Source of the DNA: CAIWHR01 sp963830485
Lineage (GTDB): Bacteria; Pseudomonadota; Gammaproteobacteria; Burkholderiales; Casimicrobiaceae
DNA length: 64,000 nt
Direction of reading: 5' to 3'
Assembly: GCA_963830485.1 (NCBI GenBank)
Contig: CAWHNE010000034.1
Coordinates: 124,001-188,000, forward strand
A model generated the notes under the pieces. It made no database searches. It was not told the origin of the DNA and worked only from the letters and a program-made list of their open reading frames with translations. This document shows positions 43,213 to 51,517 of the stretch, in pieces; the stretch's first letter is position 1; each line of letters opens with the position of its first letter. The translations under genes and the position numbers were made by a program.

Positions 43213-43937
43213 CGTTCGGCGCAATGATCCTCGCGGCGGGCCGCGGCGAGCGGATGCGCCCGCTGTCCGACACGACGCCGAAGCCGCTGCTCGTCGTGGG
43301 CGGCAAGCCGCTGATCGTGTGGCAGATCGAGGCGCTCGCGCGCGCGGGTATCACCGAGGTCGTGATCAACGCCGCGCACCTCGCCGACCGTCTCGTCGCG
43401 GCAGTAGGCGACGGCGGCGCGTTCGGCGTCTCCGTCCGCTGGTCGGTCGAGCCGGAGCCACTCGAAGCGGGCGGCGGCATTGCGACCGCGCTGCCGCTGC
43501 TGCCGCGCGGACCGGTGCTGATCGTGAGCGGCGACGTGTGGACTGCCTTCGACTATGCGACGCTCGTCCCGCGCGCCCGGCGCATGGCGCGCGACCCCGC
43601 GTCGCCGCGCGTGCACCTCGTCCTCGTCCCGCGCACGCCGGAGCTGCCGCGCGGTGATTTCGCGCTCGCCGACGGCATGCTCGGCCTCGACGGCGGCGAG
43701 CGGTTCGTCTACGGCAACATCGGCTTGCACGACACGTCGCTGTTCGCGGAACTCCCGCGCGGCACGCGGCTCCAAATGCTTCCCCTGTGGCAGGACTGGA
43801 TCCGCAGGCGCTGGGTGAGCGGCGAGCTCTACCGCGGCCCGTGGGCGAATGTCGGCACGCCGGCCGAGCTCGCTCGGCTCGATGCGCGCCTCACGGCCCA
43901 GAATCCTGCAGTGCTACCCATGCCTCCCGCTCCATGA
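43209..43937 (+). CDS. murU: N-acetylmuramate alpha-1-phosphate uridylyltransferase MurU
   Basis: A 242-residue nucleotidyltransferase. MILAAGRGERMRPLSDTTP is the UTP-binding signature, with KPLL just after; SGDVWTAFDY and GNIGLHD match sugar-1-phosphate binding regions. It converts MurNAc-alpha-1-phosphate to UDP-MurNAc, the step after AmgK. ATG overlaps the amgK stop and its own stop overlaps prlC, so all three are translated as a unit. Confidence 0.92.
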   Translation: MTFGAMILAAGRGERMRPLSDTTPKPLLVVGGKPLIVWQIEALARAGITEVVINAAHLADRLVAAVGDGGAFGVSVRWSVEPEPLEAGGGIATALPLLPRGPVLIVSGDVWTAFDYATLVPRARRMARDPASPRVHLVLVPRTPELPRGDFALADGMLGLDGGERFVYGNIGLHDTSLFAELPRGTRLQMLPLWQDWIRRRWVSGELYRGPWANVGTPAELARLDARLTAQNPAVLPMPPAP

Positions 43938-46000
43938 ACGCGCACGCCTCCTTGAATCCCTTGCTCGATTTCAGTGGTCTGCCGCGGTTCGATGCGATCC
44001 GTGCCGAGCACATCGGCCCGGCCGTCGACGAGCTGCTCTTGCGCGCGCGTGCCACGGTGGACGCCGTCGCCCGCGTGACGCTGCCGCCCACATGGGCAAA
44101 CCTGTGCGCGCCGCTCGCCGACGCGCTCGACCGGCTCGAGCGCGCGTGGGGAGCCGTGCACCACATGAATGCCGTTGTCAGCACGCCCGAAATCCGCAAG
44201 GCCTACCACGCGAGCCTGCCGAAGGTCACCGCGTTCTACGCCGATCTCGCGCAAGACGAGCGCCTCTACGCTCGCTACCGTGCGCTCGCCGCGGACCGCT
44301 CGTTCGCGACGCTCGACGCGGCGCAGCGCAAGCTCGTCGAGAACGAGGTCCGCGACTTCCGCCTGGGCGGAGCCGAGCTGCCCGCGGCGAAGAAGGCGCG
44401 ATTGAAGGCGGTCGAGGAGGAGCTGGCCGACCTTTCGGCGCGGTTCGACGACCACGTGCTCGACGCGACGAACGCATTCGCGTTCTACGTCGACGACGAA
44501 GCGCGCCTCGCCGGCCTGCCGGCTGATGTGATCGCGGCCGCGCGCGCCGCGGCGCAGGAGGATGGACGCGCGGGGTGGAAGCTCACGCTGCGCATGCCGT
44601 GTTACCGGCCGGTGATGACGTACGCGGAAGACCGCACGCTGCGCGCCCTGCTGCACCGCGCCTACGCGACGCGCGCTTCCGAGCTCGGCGCGAATCCGGA
44701 CTGGGACAATACGCCCGTCATCCGACGCATCCTCGAGCTGCGGCGCGAGGCGGCGGAGTTGCTGGGCTATCCCGATTTCGCGTCGCTCGCGCTCGTCCCG
44801 AGGATGGCGGGTGACACGCACGAGGTGATGGGCTTCCTGCACGATCTCGCGCGCCGTGCGAAGCCGTTCGCGGAGCGCGACTATGTGGAGCTCGCGGCTT
44901 TCGCGCGCGAGGCGCTCGGCATCGACCCGCTCGAAGCGTGGGATGTCGCTTACGCGTCCGAGAAGCTCAAGCAGCGGCGCCACGCCTTCTCCGAGGAGGA
45001 GGTGCGTGCTTACTTTCCCGAGGAACACGTCCTCGCGGGCCTCTTCCGCGTTACCAAGGCGCTCTACGGCGTCACGATCCGGGAGGCCTCCGCGCCGGCG
45101 TGGCATCCGACCGTGCGCTTCTTCGAGCTCGTCGACAGGGCGGGTGCGCCGGTCGGCCAGTTCTACCTCGACCTGTACGCACGGCCGGGCAAGCAAGGGG
45201 GCGCCTGGATGGACGACGCCATCAAGCGCCGGCGGATCGGGGCGACGGTGCAGCGGCCGGTCGCGTACCTCACCTGCAATTTCTCGGCACCGGTCGGCGC
45301 AGGTCCCGCGCGCAAGCCGGCGACGTTCACGCACGACGAGGTCATCACCCTGTTCCACGAGTTCGGCCACGGCCTGCACCTACTGCTGACCGAGGTCGAC
45401 GTCGCCGGGGTGTCCGGGATCGGGGGCGTCGAGTGGGACGCGGTCGAGCTGCCGAGCCAGTTCATGGAGAACTTCTGCTGGGAATGGGACGTCGTCGCGC
45501 CGATGACCGCACACGTCGAGACCGGCTCGCCGCTGCCGCGCGCCCTCTTCGACCGGATGCGCGGGGCGAAGAACTTCCAGAGCGGCATGGACATGGTCCG
45601 CCAGCTCGAGTTCGGCCTGTTCGACATGCGGGTGCATTCCGAATTCGACCCCCGCGGCCCCGCCACACCCGAGGCGGTCCTCGACGCGGTCCGTCGGGAG
45701 GTCGCGGTGACCCCCTGGCCCGCCTACGACCGGTTCATGCAGGCGTTCCTCCACGTCTTCGCCGGGGGGTACGCCGCCGGCTTCTACAGCTACAAATGGG
45801 CGGAGGTCCTCTCGGCGGACGCCTTCGGCCTGTTCGAGGAGGAGGGGGTCCTGTCGGCGGCCGCCGGCGCCCGCTTCCGGACGGAGGTGCTCGCCCGGGG
45901 GGGCAGCCGGCCCGCCCTGGAGTCATTTATGGCCTTTCGGGGAAGGACTCCCCAAATCGACACGCTTCTGCGGCATAATGGGCTGATGACATCGGCATAA
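43934..46000 (+). CDS. prlC: Oligopeptidase A (M3 metallopeptidase)
   Basis: A 688-residue cytoplasmic peptidase, normal length for PrlC/OpdA. HEFGHGLH near residue 475 is the HExxH zinc site, and SGIGGVEWDAVELPSQFMEN provides the third ligand (Glu) about 28 residues on. LDLYARPGKQGGAWM is another M3 signature. It degrades short peptides, including cleaved signal peptides. It is the third gene of the amgK-murU-prlC run. Confidence 0.93.
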   Translation: MNAHASLNPLLDFSGLPRFDAIRAEHIGPAVDELLLRARATVDAVARVTLPPTWANLCAPLADALDRLERAWGAVHHMNAVVSTPEIRKAYHASLPKVTAFYADLAQDERLYARYRALAADRSFATLDAAQRKLVENEVRDFRLGGAELPAAKKARLKAVEEELADLSARFDDHVLDATNAFAFYVDDEARLAGLPADVIAAARAAAQEDGRAGWKLTLRMPCYRPVMTYAEDRTLRALLHRAYATRASELGANPDWDNTPVIRRILELRREAAELLGYPDFASLALVPRMAGDTHEVMGFLHDLARRAKPFAERDYVELAAFAREALGIDPLEAWDVAYASEKLKQRRHAFSEEEVRAYFPEEHVLAGLFRVTKALYGVTIREASAPAWHPTVRFFELVDRAGAPVGQFYLDLYARPGKQGGAWMDDAIKRRRIGATVQRPVAYLTCNFSAPVGAGPARKPATFTHDEVITLFHEFGHGLHLLLTEVDVAGVSGIGGVEWDAVELPSQFMENFCWEWDVVAPMTAHVETGSPLPRALFDRMRGAKNFQSGMDMVRQLEFGLFDMRVHSEFDPRGPATPEAVLDAVRREVAVTPWPAYDRFMQAFLHVFAGGYAAGFYSYKWAEVLSADAFGLFEEEGVLSAAAGARFRTEVLARGGSRPALESFMAFRGRTPQIDTLLRHNGLMTSA

Positions 46001-46009
46001 GGAGTCGCC

Positions 46010-46609
46010 ATGGCACGGGCTATCCTCCGAATTGCGCTGGCTACGGGCGTCACCGGGGCCTTGTTTGCTGCGGGCGCCGCGGCGCAGAACCAGCAGGTTT
46101 ACCGATACGTCGACAAGGAGGGCCGGGTGGTCTACTCCGACCGCGGCCCGCCCTCGGACGCGCGCGACGTCCAGTCGAAGCGGCTGCGCGGCAACGTGAT
46201 CGAGAACAACGAAATGCCGCTCGCTGCGCAGCAGGCGCAGGAGCGCTTCCCCGTGACGCTCTATTCGTTCGGCTGCGGCGAAGTCTGCACGGCAGCGGAG
46301 GCGCTCCTCAACCGCCGCGGCGTCCCTTATTCGGCGATCAACGTCGAGACGCCCGAGGGTGCCGAACAGCTTTCGAAGATGACGGGCGAACTCCGGGCGC
46401 CGGTGCTACAGGTCGGCGACCGCACGTTCGTGAAGGGCTACAGCGAAACGCAGTGGAACAAGGCGCTCGACGAGGCCGGATACCCGAAGGCACCGGCGCC
46501 GCGCACCGTGGCCGCCGGACGCGCACCCGTGGCCGAAGCGACAGCCACCGCCGCGGCGCCGAACGAGCCACGCGCGGTCACCCTGCCGTCGCCGTACCCC
46601 AAGCAGTAG
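46010..46609 (+). CDS. Exported DUF4124-glutaredoxin-like protein
   Basis: A 199-residue protein with a signal peptide (cut near AAAQN, residue 26). A DUF4124 stretch (VYRYVDKEGRVVYSDRGPP) is followed by a glutaredoxin-like domain with CGEVC in FGCGEVCTAAEALLNRRG, RAPVLQVG with a cis-proline loop, and a Pro/Ala-rich tail. It may be a periplasmic disulfide or redox-sensing protein. AAGGAG lies 6 bases before the ATG. The repeat-filled gap begins right after its stop. Confidence 0.82.
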   Translation: MARAILRIALATGVTGALFAAGAAAQNQQVYRYVDKEGRVVYSDRGPPSDARDVQSKRLRGNVIENNEMPLAAQQAQERFPVTLYSFGCGEVCTAAEALLNRRGVPYSAINVETPEGAEQLSKMTGELRAPVLQVGDRTFVKGYSETQWNKALDEAGYPKAPAPRTVAAGRAPVAEATATAAAPNEPRAVTLPSPYPKQ

Positions 46610-46614
46610 CGGCG

Positions 46615-47080
46615 CGAGCGGCGAGCCGGGGCCCCGGCCGAAGGCAAGGGGGAGCGAGCGATCGCGAGTCGCCGCAGGCGGCCGACCCCTCGGTGCATCG
46701 ATCTACGTGAGCATATCGGAGGCCGCGCGCGCGAGCGGCGAGTCGGGGGAACGCGCGATCGGCGCGCAGGGGCCCCAAGCGTGCTTGGGGATGGGAGCAA
46801 TCGAGAGCGCGCTCGGAGGCCGACCCCTCGGGGTCACAATGTGCGCGGCCGGTGCGGAGGCCGAACCGGCCGAAGGCAAGGGGGAGCGAGTCATCGCGAG
46901 TCGCCGCAGACGGCCGACCCCTCGGTGCATCGATCTACGCGAGCATATCGGGGGCCGCGCGCGAGCGGCGAGCCAGGGCCCCAATCGTGCTTGGGATGCG
47001 AGCAATCGAGATCGCGTTCGGAGGCCGCCCCCTCGGTGTCACCATGTGCGCGGCCGGTGCGGAGGCCGAACCTGGAAGAC
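46615..47080. repeat. REP-like palindromic repeats, group C, including a 232-bp tandem duplication
   Basis: The 809 bases from 46610 to 47418 have no convincing gene. A unit starting CCGGCCGAAGGCAAGGGGG at 46634 recurs at 46866, giving a 232-bp period; the second copy ends near 47075 and is about 20 bases shorter. Each copy contains two GGCCGACCCCTCGGxG...GGAGGCCG units, so four in all, of the family also seen at 18380-18530 and 20470-20794. Open frames through it follow the GC bias and codon periodicity is not gene-like. The remaining 47081-47418 holds nothing I can name. Confidence 0.65.
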
Positions 47081-47418
47081 CGAGGACCGCCTCGGCGGTA
47101 GAAGCCAAGATCCGCGAGCTGGCTCGCAGGCATGGGAAAGGGCAAGATCCGCCCGGACACTCGGCATCGATGTGGGCGTTACGCAGCGCGTGCTGACGTC
47201 CTAGAGGGCACGCTCGGCTGGGTCGGGTCCGCAATACCCTGAAACGCTGACGGCGCCGGCAGCCCCGCCACAACCCCCAGCAGGCCGGCGCCCGAACGCC
47301 TCTCTACCCCCCATTGACCCATCCCCACCGAACATCCGGCGTCTGTTTTCATGTCAAGGTGATCGCGTGTCACCAGATTCCACGACCCCGGTTGTAGGGG
47401 TCCGCGGCTGAGGTCAAC

Positions 47419-48411
47419 CTACTTGATGAACGAAAACACGCCAGCTTTGCTGATGAGCAAAGCGGTTGACACCAGAAACAGCAGCGGAAAGACAACGATG
47501 CTCCAGAGGTCCAGCCGCTTCCACTTGGCCTTGGAGCCGGCTTCGTCCCACTTCAGGCAGAGCGCCGATTGCACCAGCGAGGCGAAGATGAACCACATCG
47601 CGACGGTGTGCACCTGGTCGGCGATTGTCAGCAGGCCCGAATCGGGCTCGGTGGACGCCACCACGAAGCCACTCGCCGCCACCGCGAACAGTGCACCGAC
47701 GCCCAGACCGAAGCGCGGATCGACGTCGGTCGGGCGGATGAGGAAGGCGACAAAGGCCACTAGCGTCGCGATGATCGCCGTGGTTAGGAGCTTGATGGCC
47801 GGGCCCCAGCCATCGCGCGTCATTTCCGTGCCGAAGGTCAAGCGCGAGTAAGTCGACAGTCTGTCGGTGGGCAGAGAGGTGTCGCCGTAGTTGCTCTTGT
47901 ACGTCTTCAACATTGTCTCGGTTGCAAATCCCGAAAACAGCCACCCCGGCAGGCCGATCTCGTCGCCAAGCCCCGAGTTGGCGAGATCGGGCTCGAACTG
48001 CAGCACACTGGAGACGAACTGGCTGTCCTCCACCTGCACCGTGACGCGCTGCTTGTCGAACGGAAACATCTCGAGCTCCCAGTTCTTGTAAATGGTTGCA
48101 GTGATGCGGGCCGAGGTGTAATTCAAGTCGCCGATCTTCTTTTCGACGATGCTGGTCTTGCCGTCGATGCGGCCGTTGATCAGCTCCATGCTGTCCAGCG
48201 GCCTATACGCGGAAAGCTCGCCAGCCGCCTTCCAGCGGAACCAGATGTAGAAATCGAGCGTGAGCTTGCTGTCCTTGAAGCTTATGTCCTGCATCTTGTT
48301 GATGTAGGTCCCGACGACCACCTTATTAGGTTCGGCCGATGCCGGCGCAGCCAACCCCACTGCCAGCAGAGCGCCTATCAACAGGACACGGAGGATATTC
48401 ACGAGCGACAC
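47419..48411 (-). CDS. Prokaryotic pentameric ligand-gated ion channel homologue (Cys-loop receptor family)
   Basis: A 330-residue exported membrane protein. The signal peptide (1-26) is followed by an extracellular domain of about 180 residues rich in beta strands, with LDFYIWFRWKAAGEL at 52-66 (the strand/loop D region) and FPFDKQRVTVQVED at 116-129, which is the Pro-loop (FPFDxQ) signature of the family, without the vertebrate cysteines. Four helices follow: about 206-225, 232-252, 264-286 and 300-321, with short M1-M2 and M3-M4 loops, as in GLIC and ELIC. LLTIADQV before M3 matches the M2-M3 linker pattern. It should form a pentameric, probably cation- or anion-selective channel gated by an unknown small ligand or protons. 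The gene is lower in GC than its surroundings. Confidence 0.8.
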   Translation of the reverse strand: MSLVNILRVLLIGALLAVGLAAPASAEPNKVVVGTYINKMQDISFKDSKLTLDFYIWFRWKAAGELSAYRPLDSMELINGRIDGKTSIVEKKIGDLNYTSARITATIYKNWELEMFPFDKQRVTVQVEDSQFVSSVLQFEPDLANSGLGDEIGLPGWLFSGFATETMLKTYKSNYGDTSLPTDRLSTYSRLTFGTEMTRDGWGPAIKLLTTAIIATLVAFVAFLIRPTDVDPRFGLGVGALFAVAASGFVVASTEPDSGLLTIADQVHTVAMWFIFASLVQSALCLKWDEAGSKAKWKRLDLWSIVVFPLLFLVSTALLISKAGVFSFIK

Positions 48412-48624
48412 AGGTTCAATTGTGCTTCAAGTTCGTCACAGGTGGTGGCGGGACATCTCATCGCGTGAAGTCGCCAATGTGGCGACGCGCGAAGCATGCA
48501 CCGGTGATTTCTCCCTTGCGGTGGGTCGAGGCTAAGGGCGCGTACAAGAAGGTCGAATCGAGTTCGTAGGCTGTGACCTGGCGCAGGCCCAGCTCAAGTT
48601 CGGCCAAACTGCGAGCCTCCGAGT

Positions 48625-49338
48625 TCAGTGCAGGTTTGTACCGCCGTGACAGTGCTTGTGCTTCTTGCCGGAGCCGCAGGGACACGGGTCATTGCGACCG
48701 ACTTTGGTGGCTTCCCGCCGAACGGTTCGTGGCGACCCGCGGCGTGGCTCCGAGGACACGCGCTGGCTCAGGTAGTAACGATAGATCTTCAACAGTCCCG
48801 CTGTCATGTGGGCGATGATTTCCTCCCGCTGTTCCGGCCCGATGGGGTTGGGCCGCATCTCGGGATCGGGATCATGTTCGTTATACAACATCAGCATCGG
48901 CAGGATGCTGCCTCCGTGCTTGTCGCTGTTGATCAGGTCAGCCCACGCCTCCCGCCGCAGTTCGACGCCGCGCATGAACCCGTGTGCCCAGTCGTTGGCG
49001 GCGGCCACGCCGTTGTCGTCCTCTAGCAGTAGCGGCAGGTAGACCTCGTCGACGTAGAGCGTCCCGGCAATGGTGTTCCAGTGTCGTGACAGCATACCGA
49101 GGGTGGCGTTGGCCTGATCGAGGTTCTCGAATTCGCAGGTCTCCTCCATCGTGCCGCCGAACACGTGCGGGTAGTACTCGCTCGGCAGCACGGTATCGGG
49201 ACCGGCGACCAACGCTGCGAAGAAGCCATCGAGTTCTTCGAGGTTCATTGCCTTGCCGCCCTTGCACTGGCGAAGAAAATCGCTCAGTCGATCCAGCTCG
49301 GGATCAGTCAGCCGTTGGTGCTGAGGAAACGTTTGCAC
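48625..49338 (-). CDS. YecA/UPF0149 family protein with SEC-C zinc-binding tail
   Basis: A 237-residue protein. The N-terminal helical YecA domain has AMNLEELDGFFAALVAGPD and the C-terminal SEC-C motif is CPCGSGKKHKHCHG, a zinc finger like that of SecA. Members are thought to help at the ribosome or with protein folding; E. coli YecA binds ribosomes. The 213 bases upstream of the pLGIC gene and downstream of this one contain no other gene. Confidence 0.83.
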   Translation of the reverse strand: MQTFPQHQRLTDPELDRLSDFLRQCKGGKAMNLEELDGFFAALVAGPDTVLPSEYYPHVFGGTMEETCEFENLDQANATLGMLSRHWNTIAGTLYVDEVYLPLLLEDDNGVAAANDWAHGFMRGVELRREAWADLINSDKHGGSILPMLMLYNEHDPDPEMRPNPIGPEQREEIIAHMTAGLLKIYRYYLSQRVSSEPRRGSPRTVRREATKVGRNDPCPCGSGKKHKHCHGGTNLH

Positions 49339-49340
49339 AG

Positions 49341-49490
49341 TTAGAGAAGGAAAGGGACGAGCGCTGCAACACGCTCGCTATACCGTTGATATGCTTCCCC
49401 GAATCGCTCGCGCATCCAGCGTTCCTCGAACCGCAGCTTGCGCCACAAGGCCCCGAAGGCGATGAGAACGGGGGTTCCTCTATGTCGATT
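49341..49490 (-). pseudogene. C-terminal remnant of an ICMT-family methyltransferase
   Basis: Only about 45 residues are recognisable, ending LRFEERWMRERFGEAYQRYSER and a short tail; this matches the C-terminal EExxxxxxFGxxYxxY signature of isoprenylcysteine methyltransferases. The upstream translation (from 49532) does not look like the rest of the family. The sequence is therefore a 3' gene fragment rather than a working enzyme. Confidence 0.55.
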
Positions 49491-49528
49491 CCTTGAATTT
49501 CGGACATCGGTTATAGCCAATGGCAGGA

Positions 49529-49804
49529 TCATTCGATTTGAGGGTCACGATAAATCGTGAGGGCGTTGCGCCGCCGCCATCCGCTCAAGTAACTGCCATA
49601 TTGTGAATACTTGTACGGTACGCCGGTCGCGTCAAGCGCGTTGCGCGCGCTCTTGGGGTGGGAGCTCTGCGTCATGCCGATCACGACGACGCAGTTGGCC
49701 GCAATCGCGCCTTGCACCCCAGCGACGATGTCGCGGTGATGGTCTCGAATCTTTTGGCGGATTGCAGGGTGGATGTGCGATTCATCGAGTATGGCGCGGG
49801 TCAT
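49529..49804 (-). pseudogene. Glutaredoxin-like fragment without active-site cysteine
   Basis: The frame gives 91 residues with helical N-terminal SHIHPAIRQKIRDHHRDIV, then VVVIGMTQSSHPKSARNALDATGVPYKYSQYGSYLSGWRRRNAL. That is the first half of a monothiol-glutaredoxin-like domain (the GSYLSxWRRR patch is typical of such proteins), but the position of the active Cys is Ser (TQSSHPK). The cis-Pro and C-terminal half are missing, the protein ending NALTIYRDPQIE. It is probably a truncated, non-redox remnant; a small functional derivative is not excluded. Confidence 0.55.
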
Positions 49805-49830
49805 GGATCACCGTTCGACGGTGTGCTCGC

Positions 49831-50040
49831 TCAATCACGGAAAACAAACAGCCCCAAGCAGAGCGCGCAACCGACGGTGTAGATCAGCCAAGTCTGGGGA
49901 ACAAAGTACGGGTAAGCCATCAGGACGACGCCAAAGACCATAGGCTTCCACAGCACCCTCTTCCTGCCGTACATGAACGCTCCAACGCCGATGGCCCCGA
50001 ACAACAGGGAGCCAAAGAGCGCGGCTGGGTTTGAAAACAT
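49831..50040 (-). CDS. Small inner-membrane protein (69 residues)
   Basis: A protein of two or three hydrophobic helices: residues 5-23, 29-45 and 51-67. The Tyr-Gly-Arg-Lys-Arg loop (MYGRKRVLWKP) lies between the first and second helix. It resembles short proteins annotated in other proteobacteria as putative amino acid transport proteins, but nothing in it shows transport. Start ATG 50040. Confidence 0.6.
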   Translation of the reverse strand: MFSNPAALFGSLLFGAIGVGAFMYGRKRVLWKPMVFGVVLMAYPYFVPQTWLIYTVGCALCLGLFVFRD

Positions 50041-50167
50041 GGTTGAATCGTGATGGAGACTGCCGTATCTAGTGTGCCAGGCTCTTCAACATTCAGTGGC
50101 GGCACCGGCGGCGGGGTCGTCGGTACGATGGCCGTGCAACGCTGTCGCGCAAACAGAGATCGTGTCG

Positions 50168-50494
50168 ATGCCGGAAATACTTGGTCTGCTGGTGCTCCTG
50201 TCAGGTGGATGGTTCCTCTGGGACAGCATGAAGGCGCGGGAAGCCGCCAATGTGGCAATGCGCGAGGCATGCACCGCAGAAGGATTGCTGTTTCTCGATG
50301 ACACCGTCGCACTGGATTCGGTCTGGCCGGTGCGGAATGACGAAGGCCACGTCAGACTGGGGCGCGTCTACGGCTTCGAGTACAGCGACACGGGCCACAA
50401 TCGCTGCAAGGGAACTATCACCATGGTGGGTGATAGAGTTTCTGTGCTTTACATCGGCACTCGGCCCGTGCCGCGGGGGATGACGCAGCACTGA
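50168..50494 (+). CDS. DUF3301 family membrane-anchored protein
   Basis: A 108-residue protein with one N-terminal membrane segment (MPEILGLLVLLSGGWFLWDS) followed by AREAANVAMREACTAEGLLFLDDTVAL and a small beta-rich domain (LGRVYGFEYSDTG). This layout is that of DUF3301. ATG 50168 is chosen because the hydrophobic helix starts at once. Function unknown. Confidence 0.78.
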   Translation: MPEILGLLVLLSGGWFLWDSMKAREAANVAMREACTAEGLLFLDDTVALDSVWPVRNDEGHVRLGRVYGFEYSDTGHNRCKGTITMVGDRVSVLYIGTRPVPRGMTQH

Positions 50495-50659
50495 GCGCGG
50501 GTGGGTTAGCCGCCCCTACTATCGATCGGGCAACGTACCAAAGGCTGCCTGAGGAATGGGCGCAGAGTGTACAAGCCAAGCGAGTGTGCGCAGCTACGCG
50601 CGTGGCCAAGTAGTATATTGCATTGTATTTGTCTTAAATTTCAATATCTTGTTGCCTTG

Positions 50660-51436
50660 ATGAAGCTTGCCACCTGGAACGTCAATTCGCTCAACGTCCG
50701 CCTGCCGCGCCTTCTCGCCTGGCTCGCGGCGGAACAGCCCGACATCGTCTGCCTGCAGGAAACCAAGCTCGAGGACGGCAATTTCCCGCGTGCCGAGCTC
50801 GAAGCCGCCGGTTACGCCGCGTGCTGCTCGGGGCAGCGCACGTACAACGGCGTCGCGCTGCTCGTTCGGGCCGGAACTGAGGCCGCGACCGATGTCGTCA
50901 CCACGCTGCCGGGATTCGACGATCCCCAGAAACGGGTGCTCGGGGCGACGGTCGGCGAGCGACGCATCATCGGTCTCTACGTGCCAAACGGCCAGTCCGT
51001 GGACTCGGACAAGTACCGCTACAAGCTCGACTGGTGCCGCGCGGCGACCGCTTGGCTCGCCGCCGAATGCGCGCGCCATCCGCAGCTCGCGGTCGCCGGC
51101 GATTTCAACATCGCGCCCGAGGACCGCGACGTGCACGATCCGGAGCTGTGGCGCGGACAAGTGCTGTTCTCCGATCCCGAGCGCGCGGTGTTCCGCGACT
51201 GGCTGGCGCTGGGGCTCAAGGACAGCTTTCGCCTGTTCGAGCAGCCGGAGAAGACCTTCAGCTGGTGGGACTACCGCCAGCTCGCCTTTCCGAAGAACCG
51301 CGGCCTGCGCATCGACCACATCCTGCTCTCCCCCGCGCTCGCCGCGAAGTGCACGGCGTGCCGGATCGACCGCAACGCGCGCAAGGGCGAGAAGCCCTCC
51401 GATCACGCACCGGTGATCGCGGAAATCTCGGCATAA
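50660..51436 (+). CDS. xthA: Exodeoxyribonuclease III
   Basis: A 258-residue AP endonuclease/3'-exonuclease of base-excision repair. LATWNVNSLNVRLPR, Glu in CLQETKLED, VAGDFNIAPEDRDVHDP (metal-binding Asp/Asn), LRIDHILLS and the catalytic His in PSDHAPV are all present. The region 50610-50650 upstream is AT-rich (TAGTATATTGCATTGTATTT), unlike its surroundings, and may contain the promoter, though spacing to consensus boxes is poor. Confidence 0.92.
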   Translation: MKLATWNVNSLNVRLPRLLAWLAAEQPDIVCLQETKLEDGNFPRAELEAAGYAACCSGQRTYNGVALLVRAGTEAATDVVTTLPGFDDPQKRVLGATVGERRIIGLYVPNGQSVDSDKYRYKLDWCRAATAWLAAECARHPQLAVAGDFNIAPEDRDVHDPELWRGQVLFSDPERAVFRDWLALGLKDSFRLFEQPEKTFSWWDYRQLAFPKNRGLRIDHILLSPALAAKCTACRIDRNARKGEKPSDHAPVIAEISA

Positions 51437-51517
51437 TTCGGCCGCCGGCCCCGAAGCATCACGCCAGGCCCCCACCCCTGCCCCGCAGGGCCCGACGATC
51501 AACCTGGGAGAGCCCGA

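Noticed and set aside
46634..47075. CRISPR-like array
   Set aside because: Repeats are long (232 bp), only two copies, with no short regular repeats and spacers and no cas genes.
47095..47200. Possible transposase remnant (EAKIRELARRHGKG-like translation)
   Set aside because: Too short, no helix-turn-helix or catalytic motif, and adjacent to low-complexity repeats.
46707..47204. A 165-codon open frame through the repeat array
   Set aside because: It lies in tandem REP-like repeats, all other frames are also open because of the GC bias, and the translation repeats itself with the DNA period. No ribosome site.
48458..48685. Small minus-strand frame overlapping the end of the YecA gene
   Set aside because: Out-of-frame shadow; overlaps the conserved SEC-C motif coding sequence.
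50618..50646. Sigma-70 promoter for xthA (TTGCAT-17-TCAATA)
   Set aside because: Both hexamers match the consensus poorly; only the local AT-richness is notable.
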